Of a stretch of 48,361 nt of DNA, positions 33,870 to 44,467 are shown in pieces. How positions within the stretch are numbered: position 1 is the first letter of the stretch; each line of letters opens with the position of its first letter. The translations under genes and the position numbers were made by a program. The notes below the pieces were generated by a model. That model worked only from the letters and a program-made list of their open reading frames with translations. It was not told the DNA's origin and ran no database searches. Origin of the DNA: Paraburkholderia tropica (lineage in GTDB: Bacteria > Pseudomonadota > Gammaproteobacteria > Burkholderiales > Burkholderiaceae); contig NZ_CAJZAR010000038.1 in NCBI RefSeq assembly GCF_914484835.1, positions 1 through 48,361 of the forward strand. The letters run 5' to 3'.

Positions 33870-36173
33870 CTAGCGGGCGGCCCCGGCCGCTTCCGCGTGG
33901 CGCGCGTCGAGCAATCTGCCCGCCGCGCGCAAGCCTTCGCGGATCGTGTCGGGCGTGAAGGGCGGCGCGTAAAAGCGCACGCCGGTCGCATCGAAAATCG
34001 CATTCGCGAGCGCGGCCGGTCCCGGCACCGAAGCCGATTCGCCTGCGCCCATCGGCGGCTCGCCCTGGCGCGGCATCAGCACGACGTCCACGGCGGGTAG
34101 TTCGGGGAAGGTCAGGATGGGGTAGCTGCCCCATTCGCGGCTCGCCACCTTGCCGTCGGCGAAACGCACGCGCTCCTTTAGCGAGCGGCTCAACACCTGA
34201 ATCACGTTGCCGTGGATCTGATGACGCACGCCGTCGGGATTCACCATCGTGCCCGTGTCCTGGCCCACGGTGATGCGCTCCACGCGCACCTCGCCGGTCA
34301 CGCGATCGACCACCAGATCGACCGCCCACGCAGACCACGCCGCGCCGAAGCCCGGAAAGCGGCTATGCACGTAGCGCGCGTAGGCGATGCCGCGTCCGCG
34401 TGCATATCGCTCGTCGCGTTCGTCTTCATTTGCCGTGGCGCTGCCTTTCGTGCGCGATCTCCAGCCCGCGCGTTGCGCGACTGCTTCGAGCAACTCGGCG
34501 GCGCGCTCATCTTGCAGATGGCGCAGGCGGAAGTCGAGCGGATCGACGCCCGCTTGCGCCGCGAGTTCGTCGGCGAATGCATCGTGCGCGAACGAATTCG
34601 GCAGCGCGGAGACGCCGCGAAACCACGACGACCGCACGAGCGGCGCGAGATCCTCGCAGACGAAACGCCGGTTCGCGCTTACATAGGGCGAGACGGCGGT
34701 GCGGTCGCCCATTTCGAACACGCGCGGCTCGCTCGCCACCCCGCCCGTGAGCAGCGCGGCCAGCAACGGCGCATCGTTCGACGGATAGCGCGTGCGGAAG
34801 TCGTAGCCCGTCATGCGCCCATCGCGCGACACGGTGCCGGTGACCTCGACCACCTGGCCCGTGCCCTTCGGCTCCCACGCGTGCTCGTCGGCGCGCGTGA
34901 GCTGCACGCGCACGGGCGCCTGCACGGCGCGCGAGAGCAGCAGCGCGTCGCCGCAGACATCGTCGGCGCAATTGCGGCCATAGCAGCCCGCAGCCTCCAT
35001 GCGCACGATGTCGATGTCGGCTTCGTCGCGGCCCGCAAGCGTCGCGAGGTCGTAGCGCAGCGAGACCGGATTCTGCGTGCCCGACCACACGGTGATGCGT
35101 CCTGCGCCCGGCTCGCGATAATCGGCGAGCGCGCACGACGGGCCGATCGAACCGTGCATCTGATACGGCCAGACGTAGGTGCGTGTGAGCGTGAGCGCGT
35201 CGGGCGCGGCGCGCGCGGCCTCGACGTCGCCTTCTTCGAGCAGCGGGCGGCGCACGGCGGGCGCGGCGAGGATGGCCGCGCCGGGATCGTCGAGCGAAGG
35301 CAGCGCGGGCAGCGGCTTCCACGTCACGCGCAATTCGCGCGCGGCGCGCATCGCCTGTTCCTCGCGTTCGCACACCACGCCGACGAAATCGCCGTGCACG
35401 ACCACGGCGCGCAGCCCCGGCACATGCGCGACCGATTCGCGATCGACGCTATCGAGCAGCTTGCCGACGAACGCGCCGCTATCGATGCCGCTATAAGGCG
35501 GACGCACCACGCGGCCGTGCAGCATGCCGGGCACGCGCATGTCGTGCACGAAGGTCAGCGCGCCCGTGGCCTTCGCGGGAATATCCACGCGCGGCGACGA
35601 CTTGCCGATCACGCGATACGTCGACGGGTCCTTCACCACGGCCTTGAGATCGAGATCGAGCGCGATGCGCTGGTTCGCCACGAGTTGCGCGAAGCTCACG
35701 CGGCGCGCGTCGCGTTCTGCATCCTTGAAGAAAACGTCGGCGTTATCGGTGGCGAGTGCGTTGATATCGGCGCCGAAATGCCGGGCCGCGAGATCGAGCA
35801 GCGCAAGGCGCGCCTGAGCCGCCGCGCAACGCAGCGGCGTGGCCGAAATCTGGATCGAGGCGCTCGCGATGGTCGGCCCCTGATTCGGTGTCGCGGCGGT
35901 GTGGCCGAGCTGCATCGATACGCGCGCGGCAGGCACGTCGAGTTCCTCGGCGACGATCTGCGCGAGCGAGGTGCGAATGCCCGTGCCCAGGTCGACGTGG
36001 CCGTTGAACGCGAGAATGCGGCCGTCGTCGAGCACGGCGACGAACACTTCCGGCACCTCGGGCACGAACGACGAGAGGCTGCCCGGCTGGCCGGGCGCGG
36101 GCTTGACGGGCGGCGCGGGCTGACGCACGACGGTGAGGCAGCCCGCGCGCGCGAGCAGTTCGGAGCGGTTCAC
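33870..36173 (-). CDS. Molybdopterin subunit of nicotinate dehydrogenase (xanthine oxidase family, NicB/IorB-like)
   Basis: A 767-residue stand-alone molybdenum cofactor-binding subunit of the isoquinoline 1-oxidoreductase/nicotinate dehydrogenase group. It has the N-terminal FNGHVDLGTGIRTSLAQIV motif of that group, PYQMHGSIGPSCALADY, RVQLTRADEHAWEPKGTGQ, and the catalytic glutamate E712 in PMGAGESASVPG. It should hydroxylate nicotinate at C6 using water. No haem motif follows, unlike NicB of Pseudomonas putida. The start is GTG at 36173 with AGGAA nine bases upstream. It is the last gene of the nicEDXF operon and about 5 kb from nicA, with which it must cooperate. Confidence 0.85.
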   Translation of the reverse strand: MNRSELLARAGCLTVVRQPAPPVKPAPGQPGSLSSFVPEVPEVFVAVLDDGRILAFNGHVDLGTGIRTSLAQIVAEELDVPAARVSMQLGHTAATPNQGPTIASASIQISATPLRCAAAQARLALLDLAARHFGADINALATDNADVFFKDAERDARRVSFAQLVANQRIALDLDLKAVVKDPSTYRVIGKSSPRVDIPAKATGALTFVHDMRVPGMLHGRVVRPPYSGIDSGAFVGKLLDSVDRESVAHVPGLRAVVVHGDFVGVVCEREEQAMRAARELRVTWKPLPALPSLDDPGAAILAAPAVRRPLLEEGDVEAARAAPDALTLTRTYVWPYQMHGSIGPSCALADYREPGAGRITVWSGTQNPVSLRYDLATLAGRDEADIDIVRMEAAGCYGRNCADDVCGDALLLSRAVQAPVRVQLTRADEHAWEPKGTGQVVEVTGTVSRDGRMTGYDFRTRYPSNDAPLLAALLTGGVASEPRVFEMGDRTAVSPYVSANRRFVCEDLAPLVRSSWFRGVSALPNSFAHDAFADELAAQAGVDPLDFRLRHLQDERAAELLEAVAQRAGWRSRTKGSATANEDERDERYARGRGIAYARYVHSRFPGFGAAWSAWAVDLVVDRVTGEVRVERITVGQDTGTMVNPDGVRHQIHGNVIQVLSRSLKERVRFADGKVASREWGSYPILTFPELPAVDVVLMPRQGEPPMGAGESASVPGPAALANAIFDATGVRFYAPPFTPDTIREGLRAAGRLLDARHAEAAGAAR

Positions 36174-36336
36174 GGCAGAGAGTTCCTGTGGCGGCGCGGC
36201 GGGCGGGCGTGTGAGGTGGCCGGGTTCGCCTGTCGCCCGTGCGCGCGTTCGCCTGACGTTAAGCCGACAAAAAACGCGCGTCAAACAATGGGCCCAGCAA
36301 CGAGGCGCAACGACGAACAACGCGCGAAGGTTGCGC

Positions 36337-36990
36337 TCAGCGGGGCGCGGCTTCGATTGCGGCGATGGCGTCGTCGAGCGGCATCACGGCGGCGTACTTC
36401 TGCTGCATGTCGAAGAGGTTGGCGTTGTGCGGCTCGATCGCGCGGTCGCCCACGCAGTCGGAGAGCACGAGCGGACGAAAACCATGCGACATCGCATCGA
36501 CGACGCTCGCGCGCACGCAGCCGCTCGTCACCGCGCCCGCGACCAGCAGCGTCTGCACCGCGCGTTGCGATAGCCACGGCGCAAGCTGCGTGCCGAAGAA
36601 CGCCGACGGCACGGTCTTGCGCACCACGAGTTCGCCGCGCGCGGGCGTGAGTTCGGGCACGATCGCGCTGTTCGGATGATCCTCGGTGAGCGTGGCCATG
36701 CCCGGCACTTTCAGCGAGAACACGTTGTCGTCGCTGCCGTCGGCCGCGTAGACGATGCGGCTGTGCGCGACCGGCCAGCCGTGTTCGCGCGCGAGGGCGA
36801 GCGCCTGCTGCGTGCGGGCGATGGCGGGCGCGATATTGCCGCCGCCGAAGGTCTTCGGGTCCGCGAAACCCACCACGAAGTCGATGATGAGCAGGCCGAT
36901 GTTGCCCTTCACGGGCAGCGGCGTGCCGAAGCCTTGCTGGCGGTAGACGGCGGCTTCGGCGTGATCGCTGTGATGTGCGTGATCGTTCAT
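36337..36990 (-). CDS. nicF: Maleamate amidohydrolase (isochorismatase fold)
   Basis: A 217-residue cysteine hydrolase that releases ammonia from maleamate to give maleate, the penultimate step of nicotinate breakdown. The triad is Asp37 (LLIIDFVVGF), Lys125 (VVRKTVPSAF) and Cys158 (TSGCVRAS), with the family cis-peptide region GAVTSGCV. The His-rich N-terminus (MNDHAHHSDH) is not part of the fold. It sits between nicX and the Mo subunit gene on the same strand; the 163 bases to the latter are the only large gap in the operon. The identification combines fold, triad and neighbours. Confidence 0.91.
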   Translation of the reverse strand: MNDHAHHSDHAEAAVYRQQGFGTPLPVKGNIGLLIIDFVVGFADPKTFGGGNIAPAIARTQQALALAREHGWPVAHSRIVYAADGSDDNVFSLKVPGMATLTEDHPNSAIVPELTPARGELVVRKTVPSAFFGTQLAPWLSQRAVQTLLVAGAVTSGCVRASVVDAMSHGFRPLVLSDCVGDRAIEPHNANLFDMQQKYAAVMPLDDAIAAIEAAPR

Positions 36991-37045
36991 GTGCGAATGT
37001 CCTGCGAATGAATTGGCGCTCAGAAACGGCGCTTAGAAGCGGCGC

Positions 37046-38077
37046 TCAGCGCACGACGCGCCCGTCGCGCACGACGGTGTCGTCGTCGAGCTTGACGGTG
37101 CAGTTGCGCAGCGGAATGTCGATATGGCAGGTCGTGGTGCGCGAGCCGCCGCCTTCGTTGTTCGGTCCGAGCGAGAACAGGAAGTTGCCTTCGAACGCGC
37201 GCGCGTCCATGCCGATAGTCGCCTCGCGATCGTAGAGGCCGAGCGTCGACCAGCGCGCGCGCGGCTGCAATCCCCAGCCGATGTGCGAGATCGCATAGCC
37301 CTCGGGATCGGCGAACGTTTCCATGTAGTCGCGCAGCAGCGCGGCATCGACGCCGCCTTCGATCTTCGTCGCGTAGCCGCCTTCGACGGTCAGCACGATC
37401 GGCTCCGTCACATAGCGCTTTTGCGGCAGCAGGATGTCGCCGCGATCGATCACGATGGTGCCGTGCGCGGTGCGGTCGTCGGGATACGTGAGCGCGAAAC
37501 CGCTCGGCCAATGATCCCAGCGGCCCGGTTCGTCGACGAAACCGTATTCGGCGGTCGGCCCGAATTCGCCGAGCGGGCAGACGAGCGCCGTGCCCGCGGG
37601 CGAACTCACGCGCATCTCGCGCGCCGCGCTAATCTTGCTCGCGGCGGCGAGCACGCGCTCGCGGTCTTCGCGCGTGGGCACGAGGCGCGCGAGCACTTCG
37701 GGCGGCTCGACCGCGAGCAGGATCTTCGTGCCCGACTTGAGGATGTCGTGCTGCTCGGGCGAAAAGAGCAGCGTCATGAGGTCGAGCACGAGATCGCTGG
37801 CCTTGAGCGCCGCGATGGCCGCGTGATTGCCCGTGAGCGGCGTGGTGCCGAGCCACGCGAGCGAGTCGCGGCTGAAGGCTTTTTCGCCATTGACGGGCGG
37901 CAGGTCGAGCCGGTTGACGATCGCGCCCATCGACTGCGTGGCGATCAGCGCGCACGCGAGCGTTTGCGGATGCGTGGCCACGCTCGTGAGGATCGTGACG
38001 GTCTGGCCGGCTTCGAGGCGCGAGAGCGTGAGCACTTCCTTCCACGCTTCGATCAATTGATGGTCGCTGACGGGCAT
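37046..38077 (-). CDS. nicX: 2,5-dihydroxypyridine 5,6-dioxygenase
   Basis: A 343-residue ring-cleaving dioxygenase with a leucyl-aminopeptidase-like fold, producing N-formylmaleamate from 2,5-dihydroxypyridine with oxygen and Fe(II). The residues I know as functional in Pseudomonas NicX fall at the same numbers here: Glu177 (TAEYGF), His189 (WDHW), His265 (SHIGWG), and His318 and Asp320 (TCHIDIPL). This makes the assignment strong. The start at 38077 is preceded by a GGAGAA-type ribosome binding site. It lies 27 bases from nicD and 55 bases before nicF, in a tight operon. Confidence 0.95.
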   Translation of the reverse strand: MPVSDHQLIEAWKEVLTLSRLEAGQTVTILTSVATHPQTLACALIATQSMGAIVNRLDLPPVNGEKAFSRDSLAWLGTTPLTGNHAAIAALKASDLVLDLMTLLFSPEQHDILKSGTKILLAVEPPEVLARLVPTREDRERVLAAASKISAAREMRVSSPAGTALVCPLGEFGPTAEYGFVDEPGRWDHWPSGFALTYPDDRTAHGTIVIDRGDILLPQKRYVTEPIVLTVEGGYATKIEGGVDAALLRDYMETFADPEGYAISHIGWGLQPRARWSTLGLYDREATIGMDARAFEGNFLFSLGPNNEGGGSRTTTCHIDIPLRNCTVKLDDDTVVRDGRVVR

Positions 38078-38104
38078 CGTGAGTTCTCCGGTGAGCGTTG
38101 CGAA

Positions 38105-38965
38105 TCAAGCCGTGACGGCCGTGTTGACGTCGGCGTTTTGCGCGAGCGGCGCGCCGAGAAAATCGCCGAATGCCGCGTAGAAACCGGTGGCGTTGTCCCA
38201 CGGAATCATGTGGCCCGCGTCGGGCACGCGCACGTGCTGCATCGCGGGCGTGGCGCGCTGCAGTTCGGCCACGTCTTCGTCGCGCACCACGTCGCCGCGT
38301 TCGGCGGTGATGAGCAGCGCGGGCTGCGTCAGTTGCGCGGCGTCCGCGTGGAAGTCGTCGGTATGGAAGCCTTCGTATGAAGCGAGCACGGCGCGTTCAT
38401 CGCAGGTGTGCAGCCATTCGGCGCGCAGACGCAATTCCTCGTCGGTCCACGTGGGGCAGAACGCGCGCATGCCTTCGGCGTCGATGCCCTGACGCGCGAG
38501 CGCCATCGAATCGACGTACCACGGCAGCTTGCCCGGATACTCGCGGCGTCCCGGGCCGGAGACCGGCGGATCGACCAGCACCACCGATTCGAGCGCGCGA
38601 TCCGCACGCAGCGCTGCGCGGGCCGCGATGCGCGCGCCCATCGAATGACCGACCAGCGCATAGCGTTCGAGGCCGAGCGCGGCGGCCAGCGCGACCACGT
38701 CGGCGGCTTGCGCATCGACGCTGTAATCGAGCGTGGCCGACGCTTCGGAAAGACCGCGTCCGCGCACGTCGATCACATAGGTGTCGAAGGCCGCGCCGAA
38801 CACCTCGCCGACGAAGCCCCACGTGATCGCCGGACTCGTGATGCCGGGAATGACGATGACCGCGGGCCGTGCGGCGCGCGCGCGATCATTGCCGCCGTAG
38901 CGCAGATAGTGCTGGCGGATGCCGTTCGCGTGAACGTTCGCGCCGTAGAGAAACGTGCTGGACAT
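38105..38965 (-). CDS. nicD: N-formylmaleamate deformylase (alpha/beta hydrolase)
   Basis: A 286-residue alpha/beta hydrolase that removes formate from N-formylmaleamate to give maleamate. The triad Ser108 (VGHSMGAR), Asp132 (VLVDPPVSG) and His252 (DAGHMIPWDN) keeps the same spacing as the Ser101/Asp125/His245 triad I recall for NicD of Pseudomonas putida, shifted by seven residues. The oxyanion region is PGITSPAITWGF. The C-terminus extends about 10 residues beyond the fold. The gene lies between nicE (63 bases) and nicX (27 bases) in the same operon. Confidence 0.93.
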   Translation of the reverse strand: MSSTFLYGANVHANGIRQHYLRYGGNDRARAARPAVIVIPGITSPAITWGFVGEVFGAAFDTYVIDVRGRGLSEASATLDYSVDAQAADVVALAAALGLERYALVGHSMGARIAARAALRADRALESVVLVDPPVSGPGRREYPGKLPWYVDSMALARQGIDAEGMRAFCPTWTDEELRLRAEWLHTCDERAVLASYEGFHTDDFHADAAQLTQPALLITAERGDVVRDEDVAELQRATPAMQHVRVPDAGHMIPWDNATGFYAAFGDFLGAPLAQNADVNTAVTA

Positions 38966-39028
38966 GAGGGGCTCCGGTTGCTTGACGGATCGATTGCGGT
39001 CGTTGAGGTCGATTGAGATCGATTGGAC

Positions 39029-39781
39029 TTAATAAGCGCCCGAGAGCAGCGCGCCCGCGCCCGGCACGATCGGTTCGAGATCGAGTTCGCGCAGCATCGC
39101 GTAGGTGGTCGCGATGGCGGCCGTGATCACCGGCTTGCCGGTCATCGCTTCGACCTTCGCGACGGCGGCCAGCGACGGCATCTGCACGCAGGCGGACAGC
39201 ACGATCGCATCGGCGTCGGCGTAATTGAGCGTCTTGACGATCTCGGGCAGACGCGCGGGATCGTGGCGGCCGACTTCGAGATTGTCGGGAATCTCCAGCG
39301 CGCGCCAGTCGAGCACTTCATAGCCTTCGTGGCGGATGTAGTCGACCACGAGTTCCGTGAGCGGCTTCATGTACGGCGCGACCACCACGATGCGCTTCGC
39401 GCCGATCACCTTGAGCGCGTCGACGAGCGCGCCCGCGCTCGTGAGCACCGGCGCGGCCGCGCCGTTTTCGGCCGTGTGCTTCGTGAGGCGCGCCTGCGAA
39501 ACGCGGTGATAGCCGCGGCCCATCGCCATGATCGCGACGAGGCACGCATAGCCGAGCACGTCGACGCGCGCGTCGGAGAGTTCGACGGCGCAGCGGTCCG
39601 ATTCGGCGTCCATTGCGGCGAGTTCTTCCTTGACGACTTTCTTCATGCGCATGCGGCTCGAATGGAACGTGAAGCGCTCGGGGCGGATCGCTTCGCGCAG
39701 ACGCAGCATCGCCGGAATCTCGGTTTCCATCGTGGTGTTCGAGCTCGGCACGATCTGGCCGATGCGGTAAGTCTTGCTCAT
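39029..39781 (-). CDS. nicE: Maleate cis-trans isomerase
   Basis: A 250-residue Asp/Glu racemase-superfamily enzyme that converts maleate to fumarate, the final nicotinate pathway step. The two catalytic cysteines are Cys80 (VLGYACLVAIM) and Cys198 (VLSACVQMPSL). The N-terminal IGQIVPSSNTTMETEIPAM is the family signature for substrate binding. The ATG at 39781 has GGAG eight bases upstream; a GTG three codons earlier is an alternative. It is the first gene of the minus nic operon and is divergent from nicC. Confidence 0.93.
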   Translation of the reverse strand: MSKTYRIGQIVPSSNTTMETEIPAMLRLREAIRPERFTFHSSRMRMKKVVKEELAAMDAESDRCAVELSDARVDVLGYACLVAIMAMGRGYHRVSQARLTKHTAENGAAAPVLTSAGALVDALKVIGAKRIVVVAPYMKPLTELVVDYIRHEGYEVLDWRALEIPDNLEVGRHDPARLPEIVKTLNYADADAIVLSACVQMPSLAAVAKVEAMTGKPVITAAIATTYAMLRELDLEPIVPGAGALLSGAY

Positions 39782-39857
39782 GACGCTCACTCCATTGCAG
39801 TTGGGCGGCGACGAGACCCGCCTGGCGCAGGCGTCGTCGAAATCTGGGCAAAGTCTA

Positions 39858-39874
39858 GTGTGTACGTTTTAAAT
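39858..39874 (+). promoter_or_regulatory. Candidate NicR operator, nicE side
   Basis: AGTGTGTACGTTTTAAA matches the core GTGTACGTT of the other sites; its right half is closest to the MFS site (TTAAA versus CTAAA). Confidence 0.5.
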
Positions 39875-39921
39875 GTGCAACGTGGAAAATTAATCGCCTG
39901 CGCGAGTCGCTTCATATATAG

Positions 39922-41250
<1,329 letters not shown>

Positions 41251-41424
41251 CAGCGCTGTGCACGCGCGCGCGAATGCGCGTGCGCGTCGAATTTCGGCGG
41301 GTTATAAGGTTTTGTGCGGCGGTCTTGTGCGCGGGTCCTGTGCGCGCGTTCGTCGAACGCCGTGCAGGGCCGCAAGCCGTCATGCACGATGCGGCCGGTG
41401 TTTACCTTCAATTCGAGTCAGTTC

Positions 41425-41949
41425 ATGTTGCATTCCGCTTCCCACGCGGGGCCGCTCACGCTCAGCGTGAACGGCACGACGCGCACCATCGAGGGCGCCA
41501 CGCCCGACACGCCGCTGCTCTATATCCTGCGCAACGACTGCGAACTCAATGGGCCGAAGTACGGCTGCGGTCTGGGCCAGTGCGGCGCGTGCACGGTGCT
41601 CGTCGATGGCCAGCCGACGCGTTCGTGCGTGGTGCCGGTCGCGGCGGCGCGCGAACGCGAGGTGACGACGCTCGAAGGACTCGGCACGCTCGACGCGCTG
41701 CATCCGGTGCAGCGCGCCTTTATCGACGAGCAGGCCGCGCAGTGCGGCTATTGCCTCAACGGCATGATCATGAGCGCAACGGCGCTGCTCGCGCGCAATC
41801 CGTCGCCCGATGAAGACGCGATACGCGACGCGCTGCGCTTCAATCTGTGCCGCTGCGGCACGCATCTGGAGATCGTGCGCGCCGTGAAGCGCGCGGCGCT
41901 GTATCTGCAGCAGGAGCAGGAACGTCAGCAGGGAAGCGAGGCGCGATGA
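41425..41949 (+). CDS. nicA: Nicotinate dehydrogenase, [2Fe-2S] subunit
   Basis: A 174-residue two-cluster iron-sulfur protein of the xanthine oxidase small-subunit family. The plant-type cluster cysteines are in GPKYGCGLGQCGACTVLVDG plus the following CVV, and the second cluster uses CGYCLNGM and LCRCGTH. It passes electrons from the Mo subunit to the cytochrome subunit. The ATG at 41425 gives about 25 residues before the ferredoxin fold; ATG 41389 is an alternative, and the ribosome binding site is weak for both. Its TGA overlaps the ATG of the cytochrome gene (ATGA), showing coupling. Confidence 0.92.
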   Translation: MLHSASHAGPLTLSVNGTTRTIEGATPDTPLLYILRNDCELNGPKYGCGLGQCGACTVLVDGQPTRSCVVPVAAAREREVTTLEGLGTLDALHPVQRAFIDEQAAQCGYCLNGMIMSATALLARNPSPDEDAIRDALRFNLCRCGTHLEIVRAVKRAALYLQQEQERQQGSEAR

Positions 41950-44411
41950 GCGAGGACGATCCGCAAGGGCTGCGCGTGCGTGCCGATGTGGCGCCGACCG
42001 CTCTGAATACAGATGCGACCGCGCACGAACCCGGCACGCTGCGCCGCGCCGATTACGCGTGGCCCGCTCACGGACGCGATGCCGATGCGCAACTGGCCGT
42101 CGAAGCCCGTCTCGCGGCGGATGGCACGATGACGAAGTGGCATTACCGCGCGCGTCTCGATACAGAGGCCGAATCCGCCGATGCACAAAAAGCGGCCATG
42201 CCGCCGCTGCTGTATCGCCATGTTCAGGCCAGCGTCGCCGTGGACGATCCTGCGCGCGCGATTTCCGCTCAGGCGCATGCGTTCGCGCGCGAATCGTTCA
42301 TCGACGAAATCGCGCACGACGTGCGCCGCGATGCGGTCGCGCTGCGTCTCGACCATCTCGACGCGAATCGCGACGCCGGGGCGCGCGAGGTGATCCGCAT
42401 GGTCAGCGAGCGTGCCGCGTGGGGCGCGCCGGTTGCGCCCGCCGCAGAACCCGCGTCGCCGTGGGTGCGTGGGCGCGGGTTCGCGTTCGATGGCGAAAGT
42501 CATGTCGACGACGCGCCGCGTTCAGCGCCCGCACTCGATTACGCGGATAAAAGCGCATCGGCACAACCGGTGACGCAAGTTGCAAGCTGGTCCGCATGGG
42601 TCGTCGATCTCGACGTGAACCGCGAGACCGGCGATATCGCCGTGCGCCGCGTGGTGGCCGGTCAAGGCGCGGGCACGCCGGATCAAAGCGCGCTCACGGG
42701 CATGCCCGCGTGGGAGATCGAAGAGGCTATCGCGCGCGCAACCGGCGTACGTCGCATCGCACGCGCGACGCACGACGAAACCGGCGCGCCAGCAAGCAAT
42801 CAGGCAGCGGTCTCGCACGACCTGATCGAATCGCCATGTGATTCGGAATCCGTATCGATTCAAGGCCGCAACGATCAAGACGAAAATCGTATCGATCGGA
42901 TGAGCGCGCCTGCGGCCGCCGCCATCGCCAATGCGCTCTACGACGCAACCGGCGTGCGCTTTCGCGCGCCGCCGTTCGATCCTGAGACGCTGCGCCGCGC
43001 GTTCGCGCAAGCCGGTCCGGCCGTCGCGCTCGATGCGCCCGCGGCGCAGCGTCGTCCCTCGCGCTGGAAACGCTGGCTCGCGGGCGGCGGCATCGGCGGC
43101 GTGGCGGGCGGGCTGATCGGCCTCGCATGCTCGATGCTGCCTGGCCCCGCGCCCATCGCCCCGTTGCCTGCGGGCGCGAACGCGGACGCCTCGGCATGGA
43201 GCGCCGCGATGCTCGAACGCGGCCGGCAGATCGCCATCGCGGGCGATTGCGCCGTCTGCCACACCGCGCCGGGAGGCGCGACCAACGCGGGCGGCTTCGC
43301 GCTGGAGACGCCGTTCGGCACGGTCTGGTCGACCAATATCACGCCCGACCGCGAGACCGGCATCGGCGCATGGACTTACGAAGCATTCGCGCGCGCGATG
43401 CGTCAGGGCATTGCGCGCGACGGCCGCCATCTGTATCCCGCGTTTCCGTACACGTCGTTCGCGCGCATGAGCGACGCCGACATGATGTCGCTCTACGCGT
43501 GGCTCATGTCGCAACCGGCCGTGAAGCAGGCCGCGCCCGAAACGAAGCTGCCGTTTCCGATGAATCAGCGCCGCCTCGTCGCGGGCTGGAACTGGCTTTT
43601 CCACGACGACGCCCAGTACGCGCCCGATCCGCAACGTTCGGCGCTCTGGAATCGCGGCAAATATCTCGTCGATGGCGCGGGCCATTGCGGCGCGTGCCAC
43701 ACGCCGCGCAACGCGCTCGGCGCGGAGAAGGGCGGCTTCGCCTACCTCACGGGCGGCAGCGCCGAAGGCTGGGACGCACCTTCGCTGCTGGCCGCGCACG
43801 CGGGCAAAGCCAGCAAGGATGGCAAAGGCGCTGCGCCCGTGCCATGGACCGAGGACGCGCTGTTCGCCTATCTGCGCACGGGTTTTTCGCCGGAGCACGG
43901 CGTGGCGGCGGGGCCGATGGCGCCCGTGGTCGCGGGTCTCGCCGACTTGCCCGAATCGGACGTGCGCGCGATCGCGCATTACATCGCTTCGCTCTCGCCG
44001 CCGGTCGAAGCGGCCGACGCCGCGCACGCCGCCGCCACGCGCGCGGCGGGCGCGAACGCCGACACGCTCACGGCGCTCGGCTTCCAGAACGGCCAGCGCA
44101 TGTTCGAAGCCGCGTGCGCGGTGTGTCACGCGCAATCGGGCGGCGTCGGTCACTTCGGCGTGCGTCCGCTGATGGGGCTGAACACGAGCGTGAGCCAGGC
44201 GAGCCCCGACAATCTGCTGCACGTGCTGATGAACGGCATCGACCAGCCCGCCACGGCGGGGCTCGGCTACATGCCCGGCTTCAAGGACAGTTTCGACGAC
44301 CGCCAGATGGCCGAACTCGCGGGCTATATCCGCGCGCGTTATGCGCCGGACGAACCTGCGTGGCGCGATCTGGAGAGCGCGTCGGCGCGCGTGCGGGCGC
44401 AGACGCATTGA
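41946..44411 (+). CDS. Nicotinate dehydrogenase cytochrome c subunit with a shrunken molybdopterin domain
   Basis: An 821-residue protein equivalent in order to the C-terminal half of NicB. Residues about 1-355 align in pieces with the stand-alone Mo subunit (AHAFARESFIDEIAHD with SFAHDAFADELAAQ; SWSAWVVDLDVNRETGDI; IANALYDATGVRFRAPPFD), but the first half of the domain is missing and the catalytic PMGAGES region is replaced by DRMSAPA near residue 317, so this part should be inactive. A membrane anchor lies at about 372-396. Three c-type haem motifs follow: C435-AVCH, C581-GACH and C724-AVCH. The haem part should pass electrons to the respiratory chain. The start overlaps nicA. Confidence 0.87.
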   Translation: MSEDDPQGLRVRADVAPTALNTDATAHEPGTLRRADYAWPAHGRDADAQLAVEARLAADGTMTKWHYRARLDTEAESADAQKAAMPPLLYRHVQASVAVDDPARAISAQAHAFARESFIDEIAHDVRRDAVALRLDHLDANRDAGAREVIRMVSERAAWGAPVAPAAEPASPWVRGRGFAFDGESHVDDAPRSAPALDYADKSASAQPVTQVASWSAWVVDLDVNRETGDIAVRRVVAGQGAGTPDQSALTGMPAWEIEEAIARATGVRRIARATHDETGAPASNQAAVSHDLIESPCDSESVSIQGRNDQDENRIDRMSAPAAAAIANALYDATGVRFRAPPFDPETLRRAFAQAGPAVALDAPAAQRRPSRWKRWLAGGGIGGVAGGLIGLACSMLPGPAPIAPLPAGANADASAWSAAMLERGRQIAIAGDCAVCHTAPGGATNAGGFALETPFGTVWSTNITPDRETGIGAWTYEAFARAMRQGIARDGRHLYPAFPYTSFARMSDADMMSLYAWLMSQPAVKQAAPETKLPFPMNQRRLVAGWNWLFHDDAQYAPDPQRSALWNRGKYLVDGAGHCGACHTPRNALGAEKGGFAYLTGGSAEGWDAPSLLAAHAGKASKDGKGAAPVPWTEDALFAYLRTGFSPEHGVAAGPMAPVVAGLADLPESDVRAIAHYIASLSPPVEAADAAHAAATRAAGANADTLTALGFQNGQRMFEAACAVCHAQSGGVGHFGVRPLMGLNTSVSQASPDNLLHVLMNGIDQPATAGLGYMPGFKDSFDDRQMAELAGYIRARYAPDEPAWRDLESASARVRAQTH

Positions 44412-44467
44412 GCTTGCAGCGCCAACCGATTCAAAACGGCGCACAACGGAACGAAACGGAGGCAAGC

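Noticed and set aside
41847..41945. Upstream extension of the cytochrome subunit inside nicA
   Set aside because: It is Arg/Ala-rich, overlaps nicA in another frame, and the ATGA overlap at 41946 is a normal coupled start.
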